Origin: Planctomycetota bacterium
GTDB lineage: Bacteria > Planctomycetota > Planctomycetia > Pirellulales > Pirellulaceae
Length of the DNA stretch: 64,000 nucleotides
Assembly (NCBI GenBank): GCA_016872725.1
Contig: VGZC01000021.1
Coordinates: 18,313 to 82,312, forward strand
Direction: 5' to 3'
In this document: piece by piece, positions 18,001-25,109 of the stretch
Layout: every line of letters starts with the position of its first letter
Numbering within the stretch: position 1 is the first letter of the stretch
Program-made: the position numbers and the translations under genes
The notes under the pieces: generated by a model
The model's input: the letters and a program-made list of their open reading frames with translations, nothing else
The model's database searches: none
What the model was told of the DNA's origin: nothing

Positions 18001-18365
18001 TGTTCGCCCGTTCCCATCGCGCGTACGAGCGAGGATTGGAATGCGATGGGGACTTGGATCGGCTGAAACGGCACAACGACTTCGGTAACCGGTTCGGTAA
18101 CGACGAACGGCGCCCGGTTTCCGATCGCTTGCCCAACACGGATCGAATAGTCCTGCCGCGCGGCGCCGCCGTGCCCGTCGGCCACATCGAGACTCACCGC
18201 GTGCTCGCCGATCTGATCGGCGGTCGGAGTCCACTGGACACTCCCCGTCGCGCCGTCGACGGTCATGCCGGCGGGTCCGGCCGCGAGCGAGAATGCGAGC
18301 GTGTCGCCATCCATGTCCTCGGCGAGCGCCGCGTAGACGTATTCGCCAAGAACATTCGCGTCCAC
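9075..18365 (-). CDS. Giant extracellular protein, 3' part: Ig-like, beta-propeller, YD/RHS repeats, RHS core
   Basis: This frame is the downstream part of one gene that begins at 22285; the boundary given is the first in-frame start (a GTG at 18365), but homology continues upstream to about 18440. In order: an Ig-like (He_PIG) module; a beta-propeller-like segment (about 17160-18060) inserted inside another He_PIG module; an SdrD-B/Cna-like segment (about 16700-16930); seven He_PIG modules with 'DPDGDPIAYSL...WTP' (about 13900-16100); a linker; roughly 35-40 YD repeats (about 10050-13050); the RHS core (DPLGFLFLRARWYDPTIGRF, about 9900-10010); and a unique tail of about 245 residues. RHS proteins form a closed shell that can hold a C-terminal effector. 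It is followed 33 bp later by the ABC exporter. No immunity gene is recognised next to it. Confidence 0.9.
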   Translation of the reverse strand: MDANVLGEYVYAALAEDMDGDTLAFSLAAGPAGMTVDGATGSVQWTPTADQIGEHAVSLDVADGHGGAARQDYSIRVGQAIGNRAPFVVTEPVTEVVVPFQPIQVPIAFQSSLVRAMGTGEQIAGLAVSSDGQLYVSSGVRAYLNTSIRRIDLATGAMTVFKDGLASSGRIALGDPSGAFGDVLLHTDGDYPPGYQGAVFSTDRTTGVSTTLVTGAPNRSIGDPFGVALGKGGAFGTDLYVMDFQGWSSQTPILERIRPTGAVETVAEGGPWTLDALPLHVEFGDPSSGFGDYAFVADPKLNALWRVSPLGEITPFPVSEPIDPLAARFGQGGSLGSDLYIVNGDGRVLRIAADGAVSEFARGITVPPGAPIADLAFAPDGNRLFVGYGENLYVIEPRSEMPRYAYGAGAIDPDGDAIAYSLVDGPPGMTIDAATGRVEWAIPADQMPSTHAVSIRADDGRGGSDTQTYSLDVVTVTTGEIRGHKFHDVSEDGIWADSDAGPERALAGWTIYLDANDNGVRDPGERSTETGSDGAYAFTDLLPGSYVVREELRRFTYDAANDFSIDMNPAGAWTYGHTAGMTAPFVKSDSTFTGALIDGWSATSGGSHVIHNRTNDTVRYATITHPVDVLNLDPSFDGRNAVVRWTAFVAATYRVAGRFEGLDSTTTEVGILHNGALITGGAVGGFGAQVPFDFELSVVAGDTIDFSVGQGWYGSLYDSTGLAATIAVPSWRPTTPLSGEHAIDVAAGMVADDVDFGNTLVVPAEIENTAPEFTSTPVDHGKVGFVYRYQAAATDADGDRLTFDLPLRPRGMVVDPTNGLLFWTPREDQVGTHSAIVRVSDGLGGIDLQPLTVRVDPMNGGAVITSQPALVAELGRAYQYAIRAQDPELDPIAYSLVNGPVGMGVDPLTGSLTWVPSALGPVPVTVLAVDSFGSGQSQAFELVVIESLPNEDPVITSMPRRSARLGTSYFYGIQATDPNGDPLQFSLDAGPAGMVVSAGGLLEWTPSTWQFGDHDVRVRVDDGRGGTAIQSFVVSVISANRNGAPVIESTPPNAATVGRDFAYDLIASDPDGDPIAYSLDQFPRGMSIDALRGALRWTPTAEQLGPHTVVVRAMDTLGASVTQEFEVTARGANLPPRILSSPPTNAAADQPYEYAVRARDPEGGPLAFALLVGSGDMRIDAAGVMRWTPTDAESGSVDVVVRVTDDRGAAADQPFSVIVAPLPPNHPPEIRSRPIVEATIGRPYEYLVTATDADGDAPRFALLEAPTGMTIDEFTGRVRWTPTQTGNGRVTVLVGDLRGGEAEQSFEVLARDVNQPPAIVSTPATTSVAGATYRYDLRANDPNGDPLAFRIEQGPAGMSIDGVGRLTWPTSAADIGSHAVRVMVSDGRGGDVPQSWTLAVDADTSAPRVALQVGSNPALFGDDVPFLVSASDNVRVESLRLIVGELAVPLDGNGRGTVRMNWIGNVEAVATAIDAAGNAGERNVTILVIDPTVTEAPFVELHSPTDGITVTSPTDVLGTVEDANLVSWSLEVAPMEEGEFREIANGAQPIAGGLLGKLDPTLLQNDTYRLRLTATNTGGLSASTEILVNVAGALKLGNFTLSFTDLALPLAGIPISIVRTYDTLRSGLDGELGFGWRLEYRDVDLRTSVGTGVDEAYGLYAPFRDGTRVYVTLPGGAREGFTFRPKAVGLFDPYQREQDVPPEYVPGNGLRSVYFVPSFVPDKGVTSRLTVPRYQLTKVGREYFQFGGGFPYNPKDSAFGGRFLLTTKEGATYRIDAETRQVATITDRNGAYLAFVSDGITSSAGGRVAFERDARGRIVAITDPGGGVVEYQYDVRGDLVAVRDPEDHATSFQYRTQPAHYLEQIVDPLGRPAIRNEYDAQGRLIGIVNADGQRTGQQYDAAHSTQTVVDAMGGRTSHQYDDRGNVVATTNALGQTITRTFDDDNNVLSFTDALGRTTRYAYDGFGNIAEETDPLGGVNRKSFDSSGNLLARSDALGRVTHYAYDANGNSIGIEDASGNTQRFAYDRFGQPSEAIDPLGNTTRYEGDAEGHLLATVDASGQRRTFTYDTNGLPTTIGTTRTGPAGQVTQTWTAAYNARGDVTSVTSSTGATETTGFDSLGRVVAATDALGHTKAFVYSSAGQLDEIVHPDATPLDDSDNPRERHVHDALGRMISETDASGRTTVYRYDAIGRLLETIFPDSTPGDLTDNPRTTNEYNAAGELVAATDELGNRTRYSYDAAGRRIETLDALGHSWRTEYDAVGQITASIDPLGRATRYRYDDNGNLIETVHADGARESRAYDAAGRVIASTDALERTTRYEYDALGRITAVVDALVQRTAFAYDESGNRISQSDANGRTTRYEYDIAGGLAATVLPLGQRSETVFDAGGRVTESVTFNGETIRYVSNERDWLVEKQLPGGATVRYAYDPAGRLVSMVDSAGTTVMDYDARGRLTSRTEPDGRRIEYAYDAASRRTAIVTPSGTTSYAYDSLGRLTSVADPAVGTTRYEYDSANRLIRTTLPNGVVEERTYDNRDRLVRLVDRGLDGVLATYDYELDATGRVRQIHEGGGRVVTYAYDALYRLVGESIADPVNGDRTRSYVYDPVGNRRSMTDSLDGTTAYEYDANDRLLTATRGAEVTRYTYDAAGNTLSRIANATDQVFMTWDAEDRLIQADQTVGATTRQFTYRYDAEGRRVARTIDDVQTRYLLDTGVENAQVVEEYTSGGVILARFVQGANVIAQSRGGSTSLYLPDAHGDTRLLLALNGQIADRYTYDAFGNVLADSGNTLNELQYGGEQYDPLGFLFLRARWYDPTIGRFLSPDPFPGVPTIPMSLHPYVYMHDDPVNGSDPSGKSPLLQTVNLTALRATIWQRAVTVATVATKTVLMGILWAESTAPGVAWSWKERMAYSKEVQAGAIQAMQSAIQDADKGRRLLGKPFSIIRRKNVNDLMRIDYLYDARRKANDSREDRKAAVGGYYGYWEGGGYLLRDIEYYFVGRAFGPFGGDPTDHAGNMESLQRASRNRSWNHTLGIGGITFYELLKLWPVLRKLTQNRDSWLKEEPSGTGGGIFGIMGIVDTKLDDQDGGPLSYGIPRNPKFRF

Positions 18366-21300
18366 GACCGGCTCGCTCGTGAAGACGGGCGGGCGGTTCG
18401 GCGGCGCATCGACGACCCACAGCGTGAACCGTTGCTCGTCCGTCCGCCTCGTCCGTCCGAGGCGAGGAGCGCGACCGAGTGCGCGCCGAGATCGGCCCGG
18501 CCGGGAGTCCAGCGCAGCGACGGCGCGCCGCCTTCCATTCCCTCCATCCCGGCCGGCGCGGACAGCATGGCGAACGCGATCGGATCACCGTCCGGATCGC
18601 GCGCCGCCGCGTCGTACGCGTACGGCCTCCCCACGATCGCTTCCAACCGCGGTTCCGTGTGAATCCTCGGCGGCCGATTCAATTGGCCGAGCACGACGAG
18701 GTCGTAGGTGAACGGAACACCGGTCGGATTGTGGAACGCGATGGTCCGATTCCCCGTCACGGTCGACGGTTCGAACCGCGCCGCGCCGATTCGGTCGCTG
18801 AAATCGAAGTACGGCTGTCCATCGGCCAAGACGCCGTCGGCGCCAAGCGCGCGGACCGAGGGATCGCTGATCTGGTCGACGGCGAGCACGAGCGGAGCGG
18901 CGAGCGGATAGTCTCCTTCGTGGGCGAGCGCGATTTGCGATTCCAGGATGCGCGACGCCTCGTCGAACGAAGTCCGGAAATACCGCGCCGCGACGCTCGC
19001 CGTCACGTCCGACAAGCCGCCAAGATCCAACAAGCCGGATACCGATTCGCCGGACGCAGGCGGGATCGTGGTGACCGGCGTGATGGATGGATCGACGATG
19101 AAGGCGAGTCGCGAGACGCCGACTCGACTCTCCGTATCGCCGTCGTTGTTGATCAATCGGAAACGCAAGGCGAGTTCCTCGGCGTTCGCCAATCCGGCGA
19201 TGTTGACGCGCACTCGATTGCCGTCGATCGTGACGCCCGCCGCGGATTCGGCGGGCAGCCCGTCCGAGAAATTCACGAAGCCGTCGCGGCCCCTGCGAAG
19301 CGTGTGGACGCGCGGCGAACCGGCGCCGTCGACGAGCGCCACTTCAAGTGCGTCGCGCATGCGGCCCTCGGAGGCTCCGTCGAATGCGAGCCCGTCGATC
19401 GTGAACTCGATCGCCGTCGCTCCGTCCGGGACCGCGAGCCCCGCTTCGGCCCCGACCTCGAACGAGTCTCCCTCGATCAATTGGACGCCGCACGCGTCGA
19501 CATCGGTCGTTCCCCGCCCCGATTCGGAACCACCCGTCTCCCAACCCGACCACTCCGCATCGGAATCGCAGGCCGGCGTAACCACGACAAGGAACGTGGC
19601 CGTGTCGCTCAGCGCCGGCTCGCCCCCGTCCGTGACGCGGACCGTGACGGGAAACGCGCCGACCGATTCGGGAGCCCAATCGAACGCGCCCGTGATCGGA
19701 TCGATCGACGCGCCTTCGGGAGATCCTTCATCGAGCGAGAACCGCAGCGCGCTCGACGGACCGTCCGGATCCGACGCCGACGCGATGAATGCGACCACGT
19801 CGCCCGGCTGAACGTTCCGATCGTCGATCGCGTCGAGGATCGGCGCCTGATTGGCGGAAGAACCCGAGGACGTCACCTGACTCCAATAGACGCCGTCCCG
19901 ATCCGCGGGCCCTCGGCCGCTCCACGCGATCCGCGCCGACGGGCCGGGCCCGAGCGCGACGGCGGAGAACTGTTGATGGCCCGAAGCCGGTCCGAAAAGG
20001 ACCGAGTTCGCGAGGAACACATCGAAGGCGTCGATGCGCCCCGGATCGTAGTACCGCCCGGCGACCTCCCAACCCGAGCCATCAGCGCGGCCTGTCGTCC
20101 AGGTGACAAGAAACTGCCCCTCGCGCGACATGGCCGCGCGCGCGTCCTTGTTGCGCGCTCCGACCGAATCGGTGATGCGCCACTCGGTGCCGATCGCCGT
20201 TTCTTCGGACTCGAAACGACGCCCCCAAATACTCGACGACCCGGCGTCCGCATCCACGCTCGACCACACGACGACGAAACGTCCGCGCGCGTCGACCGCC
20301 GTCGACGATCGGAGCTGGCTCGCAAGCGTCGACTCGTTGACCGCGAACTCGATTCCCACCGGCGATCCGTCGGCCGCGTATCGGCGCCCATAGATGCCCC
20401 AATCGCTCCCGTCCTGGTGACGGCTGCTCCAGGTCGCGACGAGCGACCCGTCGGGTGTCGCGGCGATCGAAGGATAGGCCTGTTCGAATCGGGTACCGTC
20501 GTTCACCAGCAATTCGTCGCCGATCGGCGACCTGTCCGATGAAAAACGCCTCAGGAAGATCCCATCGAAATCTCTGGCACCCGTTCCGCTCCACGCGACG
20601 AACGCGCGGCCGTCCGCCGCCATCGCGACCGACGGCTGATCCTGGATTCCACCGATCGTCGTGTTGACGAGCACCTCGCCGCCCACGCGGCTTCCATCGG
20701 GCGCGAGCCACTGCGCGAAGATGCCGTGCTGGTCGCCCGTCCCCCGTCCCGACCAGGCGACGAGATAATTCCCCGAACCATCGACGGCGACCGTCGGCGC
20801 GTGTTGCGACTCGCGAACCGTCGTGTTCACGCGGAACGCATCGCCGAGCGGGCTGCCGTCGGCGGAATAGCGCCGCGCATAGATCCCATCCAGGTCGTCC
20901 AACCCGCGCCCGGCGAAAACGATCATCGATTCGCCGGTCGGCCCGGTTGCGATGGCCGCCGCTTGCTCGCGCGTCGATTGCAATCGCGGCAGGAATGTGT
21001 TCACGAGCTCCGCGGGGCTCACGACCGTCCGCGGGCTCGGTCCCTCACGCTCCGGACCCGAGATTTCGGATCCGACCCGCAGTGCGACGTGCATCGGAAT
21101 CGACGTCGACGCCGGTTCCGGAATCGGCGCGTCGGCGTCCCCCGCCTTCACGCCGCGCACCGCGGCCAACAGGTCCGAAACGGTGATGCGGCCGTCCGGA
21201 TAAACGTCCGGGTATAGGCCGTCGAGCAGTCCGTCGGCATAGAACCGGCTTGCCGGGCCGGCTCCATGCGCGCCCAAGAGGCGAAGCAGAGCCAGGACGT

Positions 21301-22285
21301 CGGTGGATGCGAGACGCCCGTCCGCGTTCACGTCGCTCGCCGAAAGCGTATTGCGACCGATGGTGAACGCCACGTCGCCTCGCACGCGCCCGGCCAGGAA
21401 ATCGATTTCGATGTTGTCCGATCCGACGACCACGGATGCGAACGACGGTCTATCGAATCCGGGCCCGTCCGCCGTCACGACATGAGTACCCGGCGCGACG
21501 GCGAGCGACCATCCTCCCGCATCATTCGTCAGGACCTCGGCGTCTCCCACGCGGATCGCGACACCCGCAATCCCTTCGCCCGGGTCGTACTTGGCATCCC
21601 CGTTCTTGTCCTCAAACGCGACGCCCGTCAGAAAGACGGCCGGAGACGAACGGTGTGCGACGTTGATCGACCAATGGTCGCGCAGCGCCCTGTCGGGCGC
21701 CGATCCATCGCCGCCCAAGGAGAAATACCCGACGCCGATCTCGCGGTCCGACGCGAACGACGCATCGGTCCCCAGCAGTTGGCGCGACGTGATGCGCGTT
21801 CCGCCCGCATCACCGGCGAATAACTCGGTGACGACGCGCGCCGCGCTGTCCACGTCCGTTCCAACGAGCGTCGTCTCGATCCCGTTCGCCGCGCTCGGCC
21901 ATTCCGCGGGCAACGGATATCCGTTGCGGCGCAACAGGCCGTTCGGCCATATGGGAAGCCAACCGGCCTCGCGCTGTCCGCGCCCCATCGCCGCGGCCAA
22001 TTGGTCGGCTGTCGAGGAAATCGTCGCGTTGACCGCGAGTGGAGGCTTCGCCGATCGACTCGCGATCGACGGACCGTTCGTTTCGCTGAATGCGGCAATC
22101 TCCCCGGGGTCGCCCCGCATCCGGTTGATCGTGTAGATCAGATGCTGCTCGAGCGGCGTGACGCTCATGAGCAGGCGAGGCTCGAGGTTCTCCAGGCGGG
22201 AAAGCCGCATCTTGCGCCGTTTCGTCCACTGCCGCTTCAAGCCGCGAACCGCGCGACGCAGGCTCTTCCCATAGCGCTCAATCAC
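18263..22285 (-). CDS. Giant extracellular protein, 5' part: LEPR-XLL, CAP, Cna-like, dockerin, Ig-like
   Basis: Start is GTG 22285, chosen because GGAGG stands 6 bases upstream. The N-terminus is basic and contains ENLEPRLLMS, the LEPR-XLL motif seen at the start of large planctomycete extracellular proteins. Then come a CAP/SCP-like domain ('LIYTINRMRGDPGEIAAFS ... REIGVGYFS'), a Cna/SdrD-B-like module (DKNGDAKYDPGEGIAG), a dockerin-like pair of EF-type motifs (DVNADGRLASTDVLALL; YPDGRITVSDLLAAV), repeated propeller-like blades (patterns 'DGSPLGDAFRVNTTV', 'FVAWSGTGARDFDGIFLRRF'), and cadherin/He_PIG-like modules. The last about 60 residues, after SDGRGGR, are nonsense: the correct frame from there is the 9075-18365 reading. 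With one base restored, the whole gene 9075-22285 is 4,404 codons. Confidence 0.85.
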   Translation of the reverse strand: MIERYGKSLRRAVRGLKRQWTKRRKMRLSRLENLEPRLLMSVTPLEQHLIYTINRMRGDPGEIAAFSETNGPSIASRSAKPPLAVNATISSTADQLAAAMGRGQREAGWLPIWPNGLLRRNGYPLPAEWPSAANGIETTLVGTDVDSAARVVTELFAGDAGGTRITSRQLLGTDASFASDREIGVGYFSLGGDGSAPDRALRDHWSINVAHRSSPAVFLTGVAFEDKNGDAKYDPGEGIAGVAIRVGDAEVLTNDAGGWSLAVAPGTHVVTADGPGFDRPSFASVVVGSDNIEIDFLAGRVRGDVAFTIGRNTLSASDVNADGRLASTDVLALLRLLGAHGAGPASRFYADGLLDGLYPDVYPDGRITVSDLLAAVRGVKAGDADAPIPEPASTSIPMHVALRVGSEISGPEREGPSPRTVVSPAELVNTFLPRLQSTREQAAAIATGPTGESMIVFAGRGLDDLDGIYARRYSADGSPLGDAFRVNTTVRESQHAPTVAVDGSGNYLVAWSGRGTGDQHGIFAQWLAPDGSRVGGEVLVNTTIGGIQDQPSVAMAADGRAFVAWSGTGARDFDGIFLRRFSSDRSPIGDELLVNDGTRFEQAYPSIAATPDGSLVATWSSRHQDGSDWGIYGRRYAADGSPVGIEFAVNESTLASQLRSSTAVDARGRFVVVWSSVDADAGSSSIWGRRFESEETAIGTEWRITDSVGARNKDARAAMSREGQFLVTWTTGRADGSGWEVAGRYYDPGRIDAFDVFLANSVLFGPASGHQQFSAVALGPGPSARIAWSGRGPADRDGVYWSQVTSSGSSANQAPILDAIDDRNVQPGDVVAFIASASDPDGPSSALRFSLDEGSPEGASIDPITGAFDWAPESVGAFPVTVRVTDGGEPALSDTATFLVVVTPACDSDAEWSGWETGGSESGRGTTDVDACGVQLIEGDSFEVGAEAGLAVPDGATAIEFTIDGLAFDGASEGRMRDALEVALVDGAGSPRVHTLRRGRDGFVNFSDGLPAESAAGVTIDGNRVRVNIAGLANAEELALRFRLINNDGDTESRVGVSRLAFIVDPSITPVTTIPPASGESVSGLLDLGGLSDVTASVAARYFRTSFDEASRILESQIALAHEGDYPLAAPLVLAVDQISDPSVRALGADGVLADGQPYFDFSDRIGAARFEPSTVTGNRTIAFHNPTGVPFTYDLVVLGQLNRPPRIHTEPRLEAIVGRPYAYDAAARDPDGDPIAFAMLSAPAGMEGMEGGAPSLRWTPGRADLGAHSVALLASDGRGGRTSNGSRCGSSMRRRTARPSSRASRSWTRMFLANTSTRRSPRTWMATRSHSRSRPDPPA
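18435..18450 (-). other. Frameshift site in the giant LEPR-XLL/RHS gene
   Basis: On the minus strand the frame reads ...LLASDGRGGR and then loses sense, while a reading shifted by one base resumes with DEQRFTLWVVDAPPNRPP, the expected Ig-module end and linker. One missing G in 'cggacgg(g)acgag', or loss of 4 or 13 bp, would restore a single frame. The site is a short repeat: CGGACGGACGAG occurs twice with a 13-bp period. So replication slippage, a reversible contingency switch, or a sequencing/assembly error are all possible. Confidence 0.85.
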
Positions 22286-22662
22286 CGCAATCCTCCACGT
22301 TTCCGAGCCATTACCGAAACGCGGGTTCGGCGTACGGCGCATTGTCGATGGGGCCGCCTGTGGTATCCCTTGCACGAGCGACGAAGGGCATGATTATGAT
22401 TGGGGACGGCGCGATCCGCAAATGCGCCACGAAGGAACCGTCCGGCGCAATGCGTACTCGTGGCACATTCAACTTTGACGGCACGAACGGAATATTTGTT
22501 TCGACCGATCGACTCGAACCGATGGTGAACCGTGGAGCGTGGTACGAAACGGGACGAGCTCTACCCGGAAGCGGGGGTGCGCCGCTTCTTGAAGCGAAAC
22601 CGTCCACCTGGGTTCTTGTCCGAACGCGAAACGAACCGAACCGGGACATGGGGAGAGCCGCA
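22286..22662. other. Divergent intergenic region, no gene
   Basis: This 377-bp gap separates the giant gene (minus) from the porin-like gene (plus), so it must carry two outward-facing promoters and the porin leader. Base composition is lower in GC than the flanking genes around 22,380-22,510. A TTGACG occurs at 22475-22480 on the plus strand but no convincing -10 box follows at the right distance. I see no RNA gene or repeat. Confidence 0.4.
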
Positions 22663-23766
22663 GTGCGACGATCAAGGACCTGCCGCGCATCGATGGACGG
22701 CCGAACGGCGGCAAGACGGACGGGCAACGGAAGCGGCGCGCCACCCGTCTTATTCCTTCTGGCGATCGGCTTCATGGCCGGGTTGCCTACGTTCGGTTCC
22801 GCGCGGGCCGAGGGATGGCCCGGCGACGGCGGCCCGGAATCGACCGCGCCGTGCGAGGCGGACGGATGTGGCGTATCGGCCTGGACGGTCGGGTTCGATA
22901 TCGTGTTCGCGAAGCCCTACTTCGAGGGAAACCCGGCGTTCACAACGCTCGAATCCGACGGACTCTCGTTCAATTCCATTTCGGACCGGTCCTTTGACTA
23001 CGATTTCGAGCTGAGCCCTCGGATCTGGGCGCATTACGAAACGGGCGAGGGCATCGGGGCGCGTGCGGCGTATTGGCATTTCGATCAGTCGGCCGGTTCG
23101 CTCACGGCGTCTCCCCCGGCGAATGGTTTCGGAAGTGTGGCGCCGCCCGCATTCGGTCCGTCGAACATTTCGGGAGCGGGAGTCGACATTTCGAGTTCGA
23201 TTCCGGGTGACACGTTGACCGCGTCGAGCGGACTGGACGCCTACACGCTGGATTTCGAAGTCACGAAGCGGGGCGATTTCGGCGCCTGGAGCCTGCTGGC
23301 GTCGGGTGGCCTTCGGTACGCGCGGGTCGGGCAGAACTACGAGGGAACATTACGGAACGCGGCCGCGACGATCCTCGGAGTCGTCGACTACCAGCATGCG
23401 AACCAGGGCATCGGCCCGACCGTGGCCATCGAATCGCGGCGGTGGTTGGGCGACGCGATTACGCTCGTCGCCGAATCGCGCGCGTCGCTCCTGATGGGCG
23501 ACGGCGACTCGCGCCTGTACGCGGGCGAGGATCTTGACCTGACGACTCCCTTCCACACATTCCAGACATCGAGCCGGGACGATCTGCTTCCGATCCTCGA
23601 AGGACGGCTCGGCGCGACCTGGACTTCCGCCGATCTCGAATGCGGCCGGTTCTTCGCGCGCGGCGCGTTCGAAGGGCAATGGTGGGGCGGCGCCGGAAGC
23701 GCGAGCGGCGAGGCCGGCGACCTCGGGTTCCTCGGCTTCACCGCGGGCGTCGGACTGGTCCGGTAA
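22663..23766 (+). CDS. Outer-membrane beta-barrel (Lpg1974-like pore-forming family)
   Basis: About 367 residues from GTG 22663, supported by GGGAG 7 bases upstream (an internal ATG lies at 22693). A signal peptide (PPVLFLLAIGFMAGLPTFGSARAEG) precedes a short Cys-containing linker (CEADGCG) and a barrel rich in alternating aromatic and Gly residues: 'WTVGFDIVFAKPYFEGNP', 'SPRIWAHYETGEGIGARAAYWHFD', 'FEGQWWGGAGS', ending in the typical aromatic/hydrophobic terminus GFTAGVGLVR. This matches the planctomycete MOMP-like, Lpg1974-type barrel family thought to form outer-membrane pores. Family assignment is by pattern only. Confidence 0.7.
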   Translation: MRRSRTCRASMDGRTAARRTGNGSGAPPVLFLLAIGFMAGLPTFGSARAEGWPGDGGPESTAPCEADGCGVSAWTVGFDIVFAKPYFEGNPAFTTLESDGLSFNSISDRSFDYDFELSPRIWAHYETGEGIGARAAYWHFDQSAGSLTASPPANGFGSVAPPAFGPSNISGAGVDISSSIPGDTLTASSGLDAYTLDFEVTKRGDFGAWSLLASGGLRYARVGQNYEGTLRNAAATILGVVDYQHANQGIGPTVAIESRRWLGDAITLVAESRASLLMGDGDSRLYAGEDLDLTTPFHTFQTSSRDDLLPILEGRLGATWTSADLECGRFFARGAFEGQWWGGAGSASGEAGDLGFLGFTAGVGLVR

Positions 23767-23861
23767 TGTCGGGTCGGCCGCCGTATCCGAGCTAGCGGCC
23801 CGTTTGACGCGGCGATGGTAAGCCGTCACCCCTGCGCGAGAAACCGAACGGGCGGCCCTGG

Positions 23862-24146
23862 TCAGCTTCGGCGTTTGGTTCGGCGCGAGGTTGCCTTCGG
23901 CTCAAGCGGCACATCTTCGAGCTTGATCCCCTTTCCGGCCTCGAGGCTCTTTCTGGCCCTCCTTATTCGTTCAAGGAAGCGCGGGTCGTGCTCCAGTTTG
24001 TAGTCGAACCAGTCGTCTTCAGAAGCAAACCCCACCAGGATGCCTGCCGGCTTCCCGTGCCTCGTGATCACGATCTCGTCCTTCTCGGCTAAGCGGAGGT
24101 ACTTCGACAGGTCATCCTTGATCTCAGACAGAGCCACCTGTTTCAT
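23862..24146 (-). CDS. Orphan Phd/YefM-type antitoxin
   Basis: About 94 residues from ATG 24146, with a strong GGAGGTG directly upstream. It opens MKQVALSEIKDDLSKYLRLA and continues EKDEIVITRHGKPAGILVGF, the canonical Phd/YefM DNA-binding fold that represses its own promoter and neutralises a partner toxin. The C-terminus (about 45 residues, EHDPRFLERIRRARKSLEAGKG...) is where such proteins grip the toxin. No RelE, Doc or PIN toxin is encoded on either side: upstream is a lipoprotein, downstream (23767-23861) is empty, then the porin gene converges. It is the last gene of the low-GC cassette and may act as a plain regulator. Confidence 0.85.
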   Translation of the reverse strand: MKQVALSEIKDDLSKYLRLAEKDEIVITRHGKPAGILVGFASEDDWFDYKLEHDPRFLERIRRARKSLEAGKGIKLEDVPLEPKATSRRTKRRS

Positions 24147-24168
24147 CGCACCTCCGGAAAACGCCAAG

Positions 24169-24648
24169 CTAGTGCGATCGCTCCACACGCATACGTCCCC
24201 TGCCGCAATACTTGCCGTTGACGCCTTGGATCTCGATATCGTAGTCCCCGGGATCCTTGGGTGCCTCAAGAATTATCCGGTAATTCCAAAGCCGATGCTC
24301 CGTCGGATCGCGTTCCGGACTGCAGGACCCACCCTGCATGAGAACTCGGCCTCCTGACGGTCCGGGCGCACCCGAACGAAACACGTGCGCGACAAGTGCA
24401 CACCACTGGTTCGGGTCATCCAGTTCGAGTACTCCCCCAAGCATGACCCGGTCGCCGGCAACGACATCGCTTGGCGCGACGGTCACGGCCAATTCGTCGA
24501 TCCGATCGCGTGGCCGTGATGATGGAAAGACGAATTCCACGGCAATGGGCGGATCGCAATTAGGGGTCTGAGAATCCCCGCGCCTCATGCATCCCGTTAA
24601 TGCGACAGGTACAAGCACGACAATACTCGGTGATACGAATAGCCGCAT
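24169..24648 (-). CDS. Small putative lipoprotein
   Basis: About 159 residues from ATG 24648. The start MRLFVSPSIVVLVPVALTGC gives a clear lipobox (ALTGC, Cys 20). The rest looks like a single beta-sandwich domain: 'IDELAVTVAPSDVVAGDRVMLGGVLEL', 'NYRIILEAPKDPGDYDIEIQG', ending with two Cys-containing turns (CSPERDP, KYCGRGRM) that may form disulphides. I do not recognise the family. Codon use and GC content are lower than in the flanking high-GC genes. It sits between the secreted protein (44 bp upstream) and the antitoxin (22 bp downstream). Confidence 0.7.
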   Translation of the reverse strand: MRLFVSPSIVVLVPVALTGCMRRGDSQTPNCDPPIAVEFVFPSSRPRDRIDELAVTVAPSDVVAGDRVMLGGVLELDDPNQWCALVAHVFRSGAPGPSGGRVLMQGGSCSPERDPTEHRLWNYRIILEAPKDPGDYDIEIQGVNGKYCGRGRMRVERSH

Positions 24649-24692
24649 GATCCACCAGGCTCCAACCAATGACGTGTCTGCCCCGTCTCTTA

Positions 24693-25094
24693 TCATGGGA
24701 TGATGGACACGCTGTGAGTGATACTACCGCTCGAAGGGCTGTAATAGACGAGCGTGACCCAATCGGTGCCGGGATGGGGCCAATGGCCTGTCGGCGGATT
24801 CAGCGTCGCCTCCCAGTTGGCCATTTGCGGCATTCCTTGCGGCCCCGTGGTTGTACCGGAAACCCCTGTGACCATGTACTCCGCCTGCGACTTGTGCCAG
24901 AATTGAACGGCAAACGCCAAACCTTGATTGGGCGCTCCGCCCCCGCACGGAATCGACGCCGACGATGAGACTGTTTGACCTTGGGTCGGCGTGCCCATGG
25001 ACCAATTCGCGCCGGAGAAGACCGCGACGCAGGCTACGAGAATGCCGGCGACGCCGACTTCCATAAAGAGTTCCCAACAACGACGGCACTTCAT
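24693..25094 (-). CDS. Small secreted or membrane-anchored protein, unknown
   Basis: 133 residues from ATG 25094, with GAGGAG 7 bases upstream and 15 bp after the DUF1559 stop. The N-terminus MKCRRCWELFMEVGVAGILVACVAVFSG is a short cytoplasmic CxxC stretch followed by one hydrophobic helix. The exported part is Gly/Ser/Thr-rich with Trp and Tyr (ANWEATLNPPTGHWPHPG, WVTLVYYSPSSGS), suggesting a small beta domain. No family recognised. The N-terminal helix right after a charged stretch resembles a minor pilin in layout, but no prepilin cleavage motif is present. Confidence 0.65.
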   Translation of the reverse strand: MKCRRCWELFMEVGVAGILVACVAVFSGANWSMGTPTQGQTVSSSASIPCGGGAPNQGLAFAVQFWHKSQAEYMVTGVSGTTTGPQGMPQMANWEATLNPPTGHWPHPGTDWVTLVYYSPSSGSITHSVSIIP

Positions 25095-25109
25095 GACGCA
25101 CTCCTCTCC

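Noticed and set aside
23767..24168. Toxin partner for the Phd antitoxin
   Set aside because: No RelE, Doc or PIN-like frame was found on either strand around it, so the antitoxin is called orphan.
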